Of a stretch of DNA of 64,000 nt, positions 8,853 through 17,853 are shown piece by piece (the first letter of the stretch is position 1; the number at the start of each line of letters is the position of its first letter). The stretch comes from Acidovorax_G lacteus. GTDB taxonomy: Bacteria > Pseudomonadota > Gammaproteobacteria > Burkholderiales > Burkholderiaceae_C. Under the pieces are notes generated by a model. It was not told the DNA's origin. It saw only the letters and a program-made list of their open reading frames with translations, and ran no database searches. Location: NCBI RefSeq assembly GCF_039540375.1, contig NZ_BAABEX010000003.1:1-64000 (forward strand). The letters run 5' to 3'. Position numbers and translations under genes: made by a program.

Positions 8853-10314
8853 GGGCCACCTCCAACAGGTAAAGAGTCCACTCGTCGAGTTGCCCGGTGG
8901 GCGCAAGGCCGTGCTGCTGCTGGAACCGCGCAAGGGCCTGCCGCGTCATGGGACCCAACAGGCCATCGGCGGGCAGTTCACTCCAGCCCTTGGCCCGCAG
9001 TTGCAGTTGGGCCGCCTTGACGATGCGCTCGGCGGCCTCGATCTGCGCCGAACGCCCAAGATCGGCCCACGCCACCTGGGCCGATCCTGCTTCATCGAAG
9101 ATGCAGAGGCCGGCCCCCGGTTGCACCTGCCCGCGAAGCGCCTCCGGAAGAGCGCGCACTTGTACGGCCGCGGCTGGAATGCTGTGGCGCTCGCTGAGCG
9201 CCTGCACGCAGGACTGCCGCGCCGAGGGCTCGGCGACCACTGCCGCACCAACCAAGGCAGCGGACGCCGCCTCGGATGCAGGGGCTTGTACCAACGGTGC
9301 GGTGACAGTGGCCTGGCCAGGACCCTGCGGCACTGATACCGTGGCCGCGGCAGTCTGCGGCCGGCTCTGGGCGTCCTGCTGCCACCAGTGCCAGGCACCC
9401 CACGCGGCCATGCTGGCCAGCCCCAGGCCGGCGCCCAAAGCGGCCGCCCGCCAAGGCTGGAAGCGCCGTACAGAGGCTGCGGCAACACCTTCAGGCACTG
9501 GCCCCAGTTCGGGCACGTCGGCAATTGCCTTGCGCATGATGGATTCGTCCACCGTGCGGCTGTGGGCACTGACCAGACCATAAAGGCAACGATCCAGGAC
9601 CAGATGCAACTGCCGCAGATTGCCCGCGCTGCGCTCGTGCAACAGACGCGCAGCACCCGGAGCCAGCGTGAGCCGCCCACTGCTGCCCGCCGCATTCACC
9701 CGGAAATCGAAGTACCGGCCCAGTTCATCCAGCGTCAGCCCCTTGAGCCGCGTGTGCTTGATGATGCGACTCTTGAGCTGCCGCAGTCCGGGCTGGGCCA
9801 GCGTGGTTTCCAGTTCGGGCTGTCCAACCAGAAGGATCTGGAGCAGTTTCTCCTGCGCAGTTTCCAGGTTGCACAGAAGGCGCACCAGTTCGAGGCTGGA
9901 CGGCGTGAGGTTTTGCGCGTCGTCGATCACGAGCAGGCAGGTCACGCCATCGCGGTGGCGCTGCAGCAGGAACTGGTTGAGAGCATCCAGCCCCTCTCCC
10001 AGGCCCTGGCCCGCCGGGAGCCCGAAGTCCCGCAGGATCGCGTCCTGTAGCGCCTGGTCTTGCAAGAAGGTGTTGAGCACCAGCGCGCTGTGCACCTGCT
10101 GCTGCTCAAGCCCAGCCAGCAAGCGCCGCACCAGCGTGCTCTTGCCCAGACCGACCTCCCCTGTCACCAGCACGAAGCCTTTGCGGCTCAGGATGCAGTG
10201 CTGCAACTCCGCGATTTCGGCCTCCAGGTCCGGCGTATAGAAGTACGACTCGGCGTCTGGCGTCGGCGGAAACGGGTTGCGGGTCAGGCCCAGGGCTGCA
10301 AGCACGTTGTTCAC
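8836..10314 (-). CDS. mshM: ExeA/MshM-like ATPase with peptidoglycan-binding domain
   Basis: A 492-residue protein with an AAA ATPase domain at the N-terminus (Walker A GEVGLGKST near residue 56, Walker B CLLVIDDAQNL). It starts NNVLAALGLTRNPFPPTPD, the hallmark of the GspA/ExeA family. One membrane helix lies near residues 288-310 and a C-terminal peptidoglycan-binding fold (DGLLGPMTRQALARFQQQHG) at about 428-490, exposed to the periplasm. GspA/ExeA proteins help the secretin insert and assemble across the cell wall, so pairing with the secretin two genes upstream makes sense. The start is GTG, overlapping the preceding stop by four bases. Pro/Ala-rich linkers separate the domains. Confidence 0.88.
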   Translation of the reverse strand: MNNVLAALGLTRNPFPPTPDAESYFYTPDLEAEIAELQHCILSRKGFVLVTGEVGLGKSTLVRRLLAGLEQQQVHSALVLNTFLQDQALQDAILRDFGLPAGQGLGEGLDALNQFLLQRHRDGVTCLLVIDDAQNLTPSSLELVRLLCNLETAQEKLLQILLVGQPELETTLAQPGLRQLKSRIIKHTRLKGLTLDELGRYFDFRVNAAGSSGRLTLAPGAARLLHERSAGNLRQLHLVLDRCLYGLVSAHSRTVDESIMRKAIADVPELGPVPEGVAAASVRRFQPWRAAALGAGLGLASMAAWGAWHWWQQDAQSRPQTAAATVSVPQGPGQATVTAPLVQAPASEAASAALVGAAVVAEPSARQSCVQALSERHSIPAAAVQVRALPEALRGQVQPGAGLCIFDEAGSAQVAWADLGRSAQIEAAERIVKAAQLQLRAKGWSELPADGLLGPMTRQALARFQQQHGLAPTGQLDEWTLYLLEVAHAAAR

Positions 10315-11270
10315 GGACGCACCTCCGGCGTGAAGCGACGCAGCGCATCACGCAAACGAGGAGCATCCGGGCGAATCTGCACCGCCTGCAGCAAGACCTG
10401 CCGCGCGGCCTCACCCTGGCCCTGGCGCGACAGGACGCTGGCCAGATTGATGGCGGCTTCTTCATCGCCCGGCAGGCGCTCCAGCAATTGCTGGTAACCC
10501 TGGCGTGCCGAATCCAGCTCGCCACGCTGCAGATCAAACCAGGCCTGCGCACGCAGCAGCCCTGCAGCCTGCGGTGGAAGGCGCTTGCGGAGCGCATCAA
10601 GCTGCTGCTGTGCGCCGCTCCAATCCTGTGCGTTCATCGCCACCATGAACTCGGCAAAGCGCTGCTCAACGGGCTTGTCGTCCACCGCCTCAGGCGCGGG
10701 CGCGGGCGTCGCTGGCGCAGACGCGACGGCCTTGCGCGGGGCGCGCGCGACCGGGTTGGCAGCACCTGCTGGCGGCCGAGGGCGCTCTGTCGCAGCGGGT
10801 GAGGCGGGGGCCACGGAAGGTGCCGCTGGCGCAGCCGCCACCGGCGTCACACCGGCCGCCATCGACGGGGTAGCGTGCGCCACACCGGGCGGTGCAGCTG
10901 TCGCTGTGGGCATGGCAGCGGTCACGGCCACTGGCGGCGTCGATGCCGACGCAGCAACAGCCGGTGCGGTTGCGGGCCTTGCTGCTGGTGACGGTGCCGG
11001 AGCAAGCGGCGCGGCTGCAGGCCCCACCGCCGCGGGCGGCACGGCCAGGCTCGTCGGCGCCTTGGAAGCAGCGCCTGGGCCCAACAGCATCCAGCCCCCC
11101 ACACCGGCTGCCACCACCACACCGAAGGCGGCCACGCCACCCAGCCAGTCGGAGTAAGAGCGTCCCCCGGCGCGCGGCTCTGGTGCCCTCATAGCAGGCG
11201 GGACCGATCCAACAGGCGACTTTTGCGCCCCTGTGTCCATGTCGCGCAATGCGTCGTGGATCAGGCTCAT
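10311..11270 (-). CDS. Membrane-anchored TPR protein, MshN-like
   Basis: A 319-residue protein with a short cytoplasmic N-terminus (MSLIHDALRDMD, typical of MshN/GspB-type proteins), one membrane helix near residues 40-63, a low-complexity Ala/Pro/Val linker of about 130 residues, and C-terminal tetratricopeptide-like helices from about 205 (ARQGYQQLLERLPGDEEAAINLASVLSRQGQ). The topology puts the repeats in the periplasm. It lies between the secretin and ExeA-like genes with four-base overlaps on both sides, so it is probably a scaffold for secretin assembly. The exact MshN assignment rests on position and architecture rather than on close motif identity. Confidence 0.75.
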   Translation of the reverse strand: MSLIHDALRDMDTGAQKSPVGSVPPAMRAPEPRAGGRSYSDWLGGVAAFGVVVAAGVGGWMLLGPGAASKAPTSLAVPPAAVGPAAAPLAPAPSPAARPATAPAVAASASTPPVAVTAAMPTATAAPPGVAHATPSMAAGVTPVAAAPAAPSVAPASPAATERPRPPAGAANPVARAPRKAVASAPATPAPAPEAVDDKPVEQRFAEFMVAMNAQDWSGAQQQLDALRKRLPPQAAGLLRAQAWFDLQRGELDSARQGYQQLLERLPGDEEAAINLASVLSRQGQGEAARQVLLQAVQIRPDAPRLRDALRRFTPEVRP

Positions 11271-13117
11271 AGGACGTGCACCCGCATCACGATGACCAGT
11301 TCACGGCTGGTGTGGGTCTTGCGCTCGTTGCCGAACAGCTTGCCCAGAATCGGCACATCCGAAACCCCGGGGGCACCCCGGTCCACGCCGGAGTGGCGCT
11401 GGTCGATCAGGCCACCAACCACCACCACATCGCCATCGGCCACATTCAGGGTAGTGGTCAGGCCCTTGAAGCTCACCTGAGGCAGCGTCACCACATTGCC
11501 CCCACCGACCTGCACCAGTTGCAGGCTTGCAGGGTCTACATCGCTCTGCATCGGGTTGATCAGAACCTCCACCCGGCCGTCTTCGCGCACCAACGGCAGA
11601 ACACCCACCATCACACCCGAGAAGACGGTGTCGGTCTGAACGTTCGAGGCCGTCGTCGTTGCACCGCCACCGGGTGCCGTCTGCGTCGTGGACGACTGCG
11701 AGATGTAGCGCGCGCTATTGCCCACCGACAGCAAGGCCGGTGTGCCATTACGCACCTGCACATTGGGATTCGACAGGATCTTCAGATTGCCGAACGAGCG
11801 CAGGGCGTTGATGATGATGCCGTAGTTGCTGCCCTGGTACGACAGCCCCGCCGCCGGCCCCGACAGGCTGCCGATCAGGCGTGACGGGATGGTGAGGGTC
11901 CGCCCGCCGAAATCACCACCCGCGCCGTTGGGCATGGTGGTCGTACCGCCCCCGAGCTGCATGGGGGTGGCACCAAACCCCGCCGCCAGACGGCTGCGCA
12001 GGTGCTGCCAGTCCACGCCAAACTCGAAGTTGTCGCTCAACTGCACATCGATCAGCTGGGCCTCCACGTACACCTGGCGCGTCAGCATGGACTGCACCTG
12101 CTCGATGAGCTTCTCCACCGCGCGCATCTTCGAAGGCCGTGCCTTCACGTAGAGCGTACCGGTCATCTTGTTGAGCGAGAAGCCGCCCTCTTCGCTCAAG
12201 GTGTTGGCAGGGACAGCCAGTGCGCCGGGCGCGACACCCGGCGTTCCCCCTGGAGGCACCACACCAACGCTGCCAGCCGCACCCGGGACCTGCACGCCAG
12301 CGGGCATCGCCCCGGCTGTAAGACCAGTGGGCACGGCCTGCACCACGCCTGCACCCGAGCCCTGCGGACGGATGGCATCGCCCAACAGGTTCTTGAGAGC
12401 CGCTTCCAGCTCCTGGTAGGGGTCTGAAGAAAAGCCTCCGCCGCCCGCCAGCGTCAGCGTGCCCTGTTGCGCGCTGTTGCTGCTGTTCGAGCCAGTGCTG
12501 CCGAACACGTTGCCCCCCGAGCCGAGTTGCAGGCTGTTGCGGGTGTTCAGAAAGCTGACCTTGAAGAACTTTTCCTCGGTGAGATTGACGCGCAGCGTAT
12601 TGCCGTTGATCTCGCCGACCACGTCGTACGTACGCAGCACTTCGTGCAAGCCCTCGCGCAGCGTGACATTGCGCAGGAACATGTCGGCCAGCTGTCCGCC
12701 CTTGAGCACATGCGGATCCACGATGAGGTTCAGCTTGCCCGCATCGGCAAAGGCCTGCAGCACCGTGCTGATGCTGGCTTTGGACATGGCCACATTGATG
12801 AGCTTGCCTTCCAGGGGATCAAAGCGCGGTGCGACCGGCGCGATCACAGGCTGCTCCGCCTTGCGATTGATTTCTTCCCGCAGCTTTTGCTGGTGCTCCA
12901 GCAGCCGCTGGGCCTCCTGGCGCATTTGCTCGCGCAGGCGGTCTGCAGCCACCGTGTCCGGCGGCGTCAGGGCCTCTGCGCTGCGCGGCGGATTGCTGGC
13001 GCAACCAGCGAGACCGCCAGCCAGACACACGGCCACCGCCAACGCACAACGGCGCAGGACACCCGGATTGCGGCCACCTGCCGCGCGGGGGTGAGCTTCA
13101 GAGTCGCCAAGCATCAT
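11267..13117 (-). CDS. mshL: Outer-membrane secretin lipoprotein, MshL/PilQ/GspD family
   Basis: A 616-residue secretin. The signal peptide ends in a lipobox (LAG before Cys39), so the N-terminus is probably lipidated. N-terminal domains include a short STN-like module (INVAMSKASISTVLQAFADAGKL) and a Gly/Pro-rich insert. The C-terminal secretin domain shows VYVEAQLIDVQLSD, the NLKILSNPNVQVRNG segment and VGGLIDQRHSGVDRGAPGVSDVPILGKLFG, the standard family signature. It should form the multimeric outer-membrane pore through which the fibre or substrate exits. ATG 13117 is preferred over 13138 because AAGGA sits seven bases before it. Confidence 0.94.
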   Translation of the reverse strand: MMLGDSEAHPRAAGGRNPGVLRRCALAVAVCLAGGLAGCASNPPRSAEALTPPDTVAADRLREQMRQEAQRLLEHQQKLREEINRKAEQPVIAPVAPRFDPLEGKLINVAMSKASISTVLQAFADAGKLNLIVDPHVLKGGQLADMFLRNVTLREGLHEVLRTYDVVGEINGNTLRVNLTEEKFFKVSFLNTRNSLQLGSGGNVFGSTGSNSSNSAQQGTLTLAGGGGFSSDPYQELEAALKNLLGDAIRPQGSGAGVVQAVPTGLTAGAMPAGVQVPGAAGSVGVVPPGGTPGVAPGALAVPANTLSEEGGFSLNKMTGTLYVKARPSKMRAVEKLIEQVQSMLTRQVYVEAQLIDVQLSDNFEFGVDWQHLRSRLAAGFGATPMQLGGGTTTMPNGAGGDFGGRTLTIPSRLIGSLSGPAAGLSYQGSNYGIIINALRSFGNLKILSNPNVQVRNGTPALLSVGNSARYISQSSTTQTAPGGGATTTASNVQTDTVFSGVMVGVLPLVREDGRVEVLINPMQSDVDPASLQLVQVGGGNVVTLPQVSFKGLTTTLNVADGDVVVVGGLIDQRHSGVDRGAPGVSDVPILGKLFGNERKTHTSRELVIVMRVHVL

Positions 13118-13156
13118 GGAGTTTTCCTTCACAGTCATTTCCTTGCCCCGGGGGGA

Positions 13157-13921
13157 TCACCACGCCCGGGCTTGCAACCAGCCCGCCAGGGCTCCAAAAC
13201 CTTCGGCCAGCACCACGTCGTCCTGCGTGTGGCGCATGGCAGCACCCGGGGCCTCGCTGCACAAACCCTGCAGCGTGTGTCCCCCGTCAAAGCGGCTTGC
13301 GTCGCCGTCGCGATCCTTAAGTGGCACCAGCACCCGGAACGCCACGTTGTCCCGGGGCAGGCCCACACAGTCGATGGCGCCGGCCTGCCCGCCGTTGCCC
13401 GTCAGGTGCGGCTGGGTCGTGATCACGCCACCGGCCTGTGCCGCAGCAAGCGCAGCCGCGTTGTTGAGCCCGCGCACAAGATCAAACACATCCTGATAAG
13501 CAAGCGATCCGGGCGCATCGCCCGTGCGCTCACGCTGCACGGCCAGGTCAGCGTCCTGCCCTGGGGAGGCGACGTTGGCCAAACGGAACACGGCATAGGC
13601 CGCACGCAGTTCCTCGGCCGGCAAATCAAGGCCCAGTGCCCGGTAGGGCAACCAGCCGGTCATGGCGGCTGCGCAGCTGCCAGCGGCGTCCCCTTCCCAG
13701 CCCTGACCTGTGAGGTCTGGGCACGGCAGGCGGCGGTTGTGCAGGGCAAATGTGCGCAGGCGGTCGCGCCAGGCCTCGGCCTGCTGCAGCGCCCGGTCAC
13801 GGTCCTGCCGCGCCTGCCCACCTTCCAGCACCGAGAGGCCGCTCCATGCGAGCAGACCCACGATGGCCAACACCATCGCCAACTCCAGCACCGACCAGCC
13901 GCGCTGCGCCTGAAGGATCAC
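13157..13921 (-). CDS. Short pseudopilin of the RLPCPD family
   Basis: A 254-residue prepilin with a minimal 8-residue leader (MILQAQRG) followed by WSVLELAMVLAIVGLLAW with Glu at +5. It shows RRLPCPDLTGQGWEGD, then an AYAVFRLANVASPGQDADLAV segment like that of the 407-residue prepilin. It ends at a QDDVV motif corresponding to the YDD-V motif of the three long prepilins and lacks their hydrophobic C-terminal block. It may therefore represent the core unit of that subfamily. The GTG start overlaps the preceding stop. Its placement just before the secretin, away from the other prepilins, resembles a minor pseudopilin. Confidence 0.8.
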   Translation of the reverse strand: MILQAQRGWSVLELAMVLAIVGLLAWSGLSVLEGGQARQDRDRALQQAEAWRDRLRTFALHNRRLPCPDLTGQGWEGDAAGSCAAAMTGWLPYRALGLDLPAEELRAAYAVFRLANVASPGQDADLAVQRERTGDAPGSLAYQDVFDLVRGLNNAAALAAAQAGGVITTQPHLTGNGGQAGAIDCVGLPRDNVAFRVLVPLKDRDGDASRFDGGHTLQGLCSEAPGAAMRHTQDDVVLAEGFGALAGWLQARAW

Positions 13922-14508
13922 GGTTTGCCTCCTGGCATGGCAGAGGCTGCCGCCATGAGCCCTTTGACATCCATGGTCGCCTGCACCTGCCGCATCTCGG
14001 CCACCAGGGCCTGCAGCTTCTGCACGTTCTCCGGCGTCGGGTCGGCTGCCAGCGGCTTCATCTGCTCGCTCAGCTGCTGGATGCGCGCAGCCGCCTGCAG
14101 GTTCTTGCGGATCAACTGCAGATCCACTCCGCCCATCTGACTGCCGCCGTTGTAGCGCTCGAGCTTTTCGAACACGGCATCCAGTTCCTGCGGTTGCGGC
14201 GTGCGTCCGCCTGCGCTCAGGGTCTGCAGCTCCGCTTGGATATCTTCAAGCTTGGGACGCGAAGGGTCTGTGGCGGCGCCGGGCACACGCTGCGCCGGTG
14301 CCGACGCAAGGCCCGCTGGAGCGCGAGGCGAGAGGCCTGCCGTACCATCAGCAGGCCCACTTGGCATCGGCATGCCCACCGGTGCGTTGACAGCCGCGAC
14401 GCTGGAGGGTGGCGTATCGGCTACGGTTGTGCTGCCAGACCACCACACGGCGGCCAATGCCAGCACCAGCAGGCCGAATGCGCCGCCCCACAACACGGAA
14501 CGGTTCAT
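13918..14508 (-). CDS. Single-pass helical protein of the pilus operon
   Basis: A 196-residue protein with one N-terminal membrane helix (VLWGGAFGLLVLALAAVWW), a Pro/Ala-rich linker and a helical C-terminal half (residues about 85-190, ending in Gln/Met-rich heptads and a flexible Gly-Gly-Lys-Pro tail). I do not recognise the family. Topology, size and position between the PilP/GspC-like gene and the pseudopilin suggest an accessory inner-membrane component facing the periplasm. Four-base ATGA overlaps on both sides place it firmly in the operon. Confidence 0.65.
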   Translation of the reverse strand: MNRSVLWGGAFGLLVLALAAVWWSGSTTVADTPPSSVAAVNAPVGMPMPSGPADGTAGLSPRAPAGLASAPAQRVPGAATDPSRPKLEDIQAELQTLSAGGRTPQPQELDAVFEKLERYNGGSQMGGVDLQLIRKNLQAAARIQQLSEQMKPLAADPTPENVQKLQALVAEMRQVQATMDVKGLMAAASAMPGGKP

Positions 14509-15086
14509 CGCACCGCCTCCGGTTTGGCTGCTGCCGGACCCTGGCGATAGGCCTGTGTGGCCACGCTCGCCGGAGTGCCGTCGGGCCAGCGCAAGGTTCC
14601 CACGCCCAGCCGATCCACCGACATGTCGAGGCGCTGTCGGCCCTGTGCCTCGGAAATCAGCGCCTGATAAGGTTGCACGCGGACCAGCCGTCCGCCTTCG
14701 CTGAGACGGCTTCCGGGCTGTACCACCCGCTCGTCCACCGAGACGATATGCCGGTCATCCGCCAGCGATTCAAGATACAGCGACAGCGACCGGCGCGGCA
14801 TCTGCACACTGCCCGCAACCTCGGTGCCCGGCGCGGGAAGCGCCAAGGCAGGGGCTGGGCCCTGACCCTTGAGCACCTCGCCAGACTGCAGGCGCGCTAT
14901 GGCTTGCAAGCCGGCTGCCAGACGCTCCTGATTGGCCAGCGCCGCCGGGGTCAGTGGCCGCAACTCCAGCGCATCCCGCGGAGGCGGCGGCAGTCGGCGT
15001 GCATCCGCCTGCAATGCCCCCCAGCCCACGGCCGCGAGCACGGCCGCCGAGACACCACAAAGGGCCAGTGCGTAATAGCGGATCAT
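14505..15086 (-). CDS. PilP/GspC/MshK-like inner-membrane protein
   Basis: A 193-residue protein with an N-terminal membrane helix (YYALALCGVSAAVLAAVGW), a helical linker and a C-terminal beta-rich domain. That domain includes SLSLYLESLADDRHIVSVDERVVQPGSRLSEGGRLVRVQPYQA, whose pattern of a short strand, a 'V..G..L..G..V..I' turn and another strand resembles the homology-region domain by which PilP, GspC and MshK contact the secretin. The assignment is by pattern and by position after the PilMN-like gene. It starts within the stop of the upstream gene. Confidence 0.65.
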   Translation of the reverse strand: MIRYYALALCGVSAAVLAAVGWGALQADARRLPPPPRDALELRPLTPAALANQERLAAGLQAIARLQSGEVLKGQGPAPALALPAPGTEVAGSVQMPRRSLSLYLESLADDRHIVSVDERVVQPGSRLSEGGRLVRVQPYQALISEAQGRQRLDMSVDRLGVGTLRWPDGTPASVATQAYRQGPAAAKPEAVR

Positions 15087-16396
15087 GTACGCCCCTCCGA
15101 CTTCACCACGGCCTGCTGCCGTGTGACTTCATACGCCCACGCCCCCGGCACCGTGTCGGTAGGATCAATCGCGCGCAGGCGCCAGCCGCCTTGTTCCATG
15201 GCCAGCACCCAGCGCATCACGGCCGCCGAATCGGCCAGCGCAGCTTGCCCCTCCACGCGAAACGCTTTGCCCTGTCCGTTGGCCAGCGGTTCTAATCGCA
15301 GGCGCTGCACACGGACTTCCGGCGATGTGAGTCTTTGCAAATCCGACAAAAGACGCATTGGATCCAGCAGCCGACCTTCGTCCAGCTTGCGTGCGAACTC
15401 GGCCGTTTCGACCAGCACCGGAGAGGGCTCTGTCTGCCCAAGCTGGGCCAGGCGCTGCTCCACCTGAACCGTCTCCTGGGACCAGCGCAGGCTCTGCGCC
15501 CGCAGCTCCTGGGTCTGCAACTGCGCGTACCAGGCCGCGCCCATCAGGGTTGCAGCCACCAGGGCGACCACCACCGTCAGCCGTCCCACCCACGATTCGG
15601 CCTGCCAGGCCAGCTTGGCAAGGCCCGGATTGAGCACGTGCTTGCGGGTGGCCGACAAAGCCAGGGCGGGCATGGACGACTGCCATGCCGCCTGGGCGGT
15701 CTGTGCGGCCTGGTAGACATCGACATGGTCTGCACGGGCGGCCACACCACTCGCCTGCGCCAGCGCCTGTGTGAGCGCATCCGCAGCCACCGCGTGCTCC
15801 AGACCGAGCACCCCAACCTGTACACGCTCGACACCAGAACCCAGACCTGCCCATTGAGAGGCAAGCAGGCGTGCTGCACCCAGATAGGCGTCGTCACCCG
15901 ACGAACGCGCGACCACACGGGCCGTGAAGTACGCCAGACCCGAGGGCGCCTGAACCAGGGCAGACCAGCCACGTACCCCTACCAGCGCCCGTGCACCGTT
16001 GGATGGCAGTCCATCGGCCAGGAGCGCCGCTGCGTGCAGCAGCACGCAGTGGTCTTGCTGTGCAGCCGCCCAGGTGCTGGCCTGCTGCCAGACGTCCAGC
16101 GGCATCGCCGAGAAGAACGCCTGAAACCCGCCAGGAAATGCCTGCACCTTGTGCAACACGATATGCGCGGAGCCATCAACCAGCCCCTCGGTACGCACCC
16201 GCTTCTCGATGAGGGCCGCGGCATATTCTGGTTTGCCCTCGAAGCGCCACACGTCGGTGTGACTTTGCTCCAGGTCCAGCACCACCACGGCCGGCCGGTC
16301 CAGACGCGACCATGGGCTGAGCTCGAACCACGGTTGACCAGGCGGCAATGCGCGCCAGCCTTCATCCGTGACATGCAGAACCAGGGCCTGTTTCAT
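15083..16396 (-). CDS. PilM-PilN/GspL-like fused assembly protein
   Basis: A 437-residue protein. Residues 1-260 look like a divergent actin-like cytoplasmic domain (VVVLDLEQSHTDVWRF, GARALVGVRGWSALV), without an obvious intact ATP-binding phosphate loop. A membrane helix (LTVVVALVAATLMGAAWYA) lies near residues 275-295. The remainder is a short coiled coil and a ferredoxin-like PilN/GspL periplasmic domain (VRVQRLRLEPLANGQGKAFRVEGQA). One protein thus covers the roles that PilM and PilN split in classical type IV pili, as GspL does in type II secretion. It would anchor the assembly ATPase to the membrane. Confidence 0.72.
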   Translation of the reverse strand: MKQALVLHVTDEGWRALPPGQPWFELSPWSRLDRPAVVVLDLEQSHTDVWRFEGKPEYAAALIEKRVRTEGLVDGSAHIVLHKVQAFPGGFQAFFSAMPLDVWQQASTWAAAQQDHCVLLHAAALLADGLPSNGARALVGVRGWSALVQAPSGLAYFTARVVARSSGDDAYLGAARLLASQWAGLGSGVERVQVGVLGLEHAVAADALTQALAQASGVAARADHVDVYQAAQTAQAAWQSSMPALALSATRKHVLNPGLAKLAWQAESWVGRLTVVVALVAATLMGAAWYAQLQTQELRAQSLRWSQETVQVEQRLAQLGQTEPSPVLVETAEFARKLDEGRLLDPMRLLSDLQRLTSPEVRVQRLRLEPLANGQGKAFRVEGQAALADSAAVMRWVLAMEQGGWRLRAIDPTDTVPGAWAYEVTRQQAVVKSEGRT

Positions 16397-16878
16397 GGCT
16401 GTACGCTGTTGAGTTGAAAGTACTGGGTGGCCGCAATGCCGAGCGACAGCCCCTCGTCCCCCGGCTGGGGGGTGTGGAACAGACCGGCGCCAGCGGTCAC
16501 CGTAGAAAGCTCGAAGGAATCGGCCACCAGCACACTGGCAGCCCCCTTGGGGGCCAGTGCGTCGATCACACGGGCCACGTCGACACGCGAGCCCTGGCTC
16601 AGCGCACGCCGCACGCGGCGCTCACCCCAGCGGTTGCGGTCAAAGCCCTGATCTGCAACCTGCGCAGACAGTGCCTGCACCTGCCGGGCCATGTCTTCGC
16701 GGCGCTTGAGCTCGGGCAACAGGGCCTGGGCCGATTGCCACCGCTGCTGGGCCTGCGCAGCCCGCACCTGTTCGGCGCGCCAGGTTTGCCATTGGCCGTG
16801 CATCAGCCATGCAGAGGCCGCCAGCAAGGCCGTGGCACCGGCCAGTGCCGCCAGTTGAACGAATCGAGCGCCGTTCAT
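16393..16878 (-). CDS. PilO/GspM-like inner-membrane protein
   Basis: A 161-residue protein with a single N-terminal membrane helix (LAALAGATALLAASAWLM), an Ala/Gln/Arg-rich coiled coil (about residues 35-80) and a small C-terminal domain. This is the topology of PilO, GspM and MshJ, which pair with the PilN/GspL protein. The start of the next gene overlaps its stop as ATGA, which fits a protein pair made in fixed ratio. Sequence conservation is too low to name it more closely. Confidence 0.65.
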   Translation of the reverse strand: MNGARFVQLAALAGATALLAASAWLMHGQWQTWRAEQVRAAQAQQRWQSAQALLPELKRREDMARQVQALSAQVADQGFDRNRWGERRVRRALSQGSRVDVARVIDALAPKGAASVLVADSFELSTVTAGAGLFHTPQPGDEGLSLGIAATQYFQLNSVQP

Positions 16879-16885
16879 GGGCAGA

Positions 16886-17815
16886 TCACTGTTCCATGGT
16901 CCAGTGGGCCGTCAGCAGGATCACGCGGTCTTCGTCGTAGCGGCGGCCGTTGGCCGTGCCCGCATCAGAACCCGCCGTGTTGGTGATCGTGCCGCGGTTG
17001 TCACCGCCCACCATGCTGCTGTTGCCACCCGCAATGTTCACGCCTTGCGTGTTGTTGGCCTCCCACTGCGTGCCCGGGGCGTTGGCCTCGGTCGCACCCT
17101 GGTGCGCGCCACGGCCCTGGATGCGGAAGCGCCCTTCGCGGGAGTCCGGCTTGCCGTCGATCACCTGGTCCAGGAAGCGTGCCAGGTCGGGCGTCAGGCC
17201 ACGGATGACCATCACGTTGCCTGCGCCACTGGCCGTGCCCGACGTGTTCCACTGGAAGCACACCTGCAGTTCCGTGGCGTTGCCGTTGGAGTCGATGTAG
17301 AGGAACCGGTCCTCATGGCCTTCGCCACGGCCCGGCGGCATGCGCACACCGGCACGCGTCATCAGATCGCGCAGATCCTGCTGCGACAGCAGTTCCGGAT
17401 CGCCCAGACCCACCGTGTTGCGCGCATAGCCCTGACCGTGGCAAATGCGGCGTCCGGTATTGGTGAAGTTCTCCGGAATGCCGGCCACGCCGGACGCACC
17501 GGCACGCGTGCAGGCCGGCTGGCTGTTGAGTTCGGTCTCAACGCCATTGACCATGTAGGTCGGTGCCTGCTGGCAATCGCCGACCACCACGCCGGTGCGC
17601 TGGTAGTACTGGTCGTAAGCCATCTTCCACTGGTAGGCAAACTTGTTGGCCACCTTCTGGTATTCGGCGTTCCGCTGTACGTCTTTGGCGATGGCAACGG
17701 CACCGATGATCAAGCCGATCACGGCCAGCACGATGGCCAGTTCCACCAGGGTGAAGCCGCCCTGGGCGGCAGCCCGCCGCAGGCTGCGACGCAGGCGCAT
17801 GGAGGGATGTGTCAT
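16886..17815 (-). CDS. Large type IV pilin-like protein, second gene of the operon
   Basis: A 309-residue prepilin. Leader of 20 residues ends in Gly-Gly, then FTLVELAIVLAVIGLIIGAV with Glu at +5. It is clearly paralogous to the first pilin gene: both continue with KDVQRNAEY, a QYYQRTGVV segment, a GEGHEDRFLYIDSNGN strand, ITGLTPDLAR-type helix and DEDRV near the end. Four cysteines could form two disulphides. ATG 17815 is chosen because AAAGGA lies about nine bases upstream; the frame is open up to 17857, where a GTG/ATG would overlap the first pilin's stop. Unusually large for a main pilin. Confidence 0.85.
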   Translation of the reverse strand: MTHPSMRLRRSLRRAAAQGGFTLVELAIVLAVIGLIIGAVAIAKDVQRNAEYQKVANKFAYQWKMAYDQYYQRTGVVVGDCQQAPTYMVNGVETELNSQPACTRAGASGVAGIPENFTNTGRRICHGQGYARNTVGLGDPELLSQQDLRDLMTRAGVRMPPGRGEGHEDRFLYIDSNGNATELQVCFQWNTSGTASGAGNVMVIRGLTPDLARFLDQVIDGKPDSREGRFRIQGRGAHQGATEANAPGTQWEANNTQGVNIAGGNSSMVGGDNRGTITNTAGSDAGTANGRRYDEDRVILLTAHWTMEQ

Positions 17816-17853
17816 GGAAGCAGATCCTTTCGGGTTTGCAGCGGTACGCCGCA

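Noticed and set aside
10680..11100. Repetitive Ala/Pro-coding stretch as a tandem DNA repeat
   Set aside because: It is the low-complexity linker of the TPR protein, with no regular repeat unit at DNA level.
12467..14140. 557-residue plus-strand frame across secretin and pseudopilin genes
   Set aside because: Opposite strand carries recognisable secretin and prepilin motifs; this frame has none.
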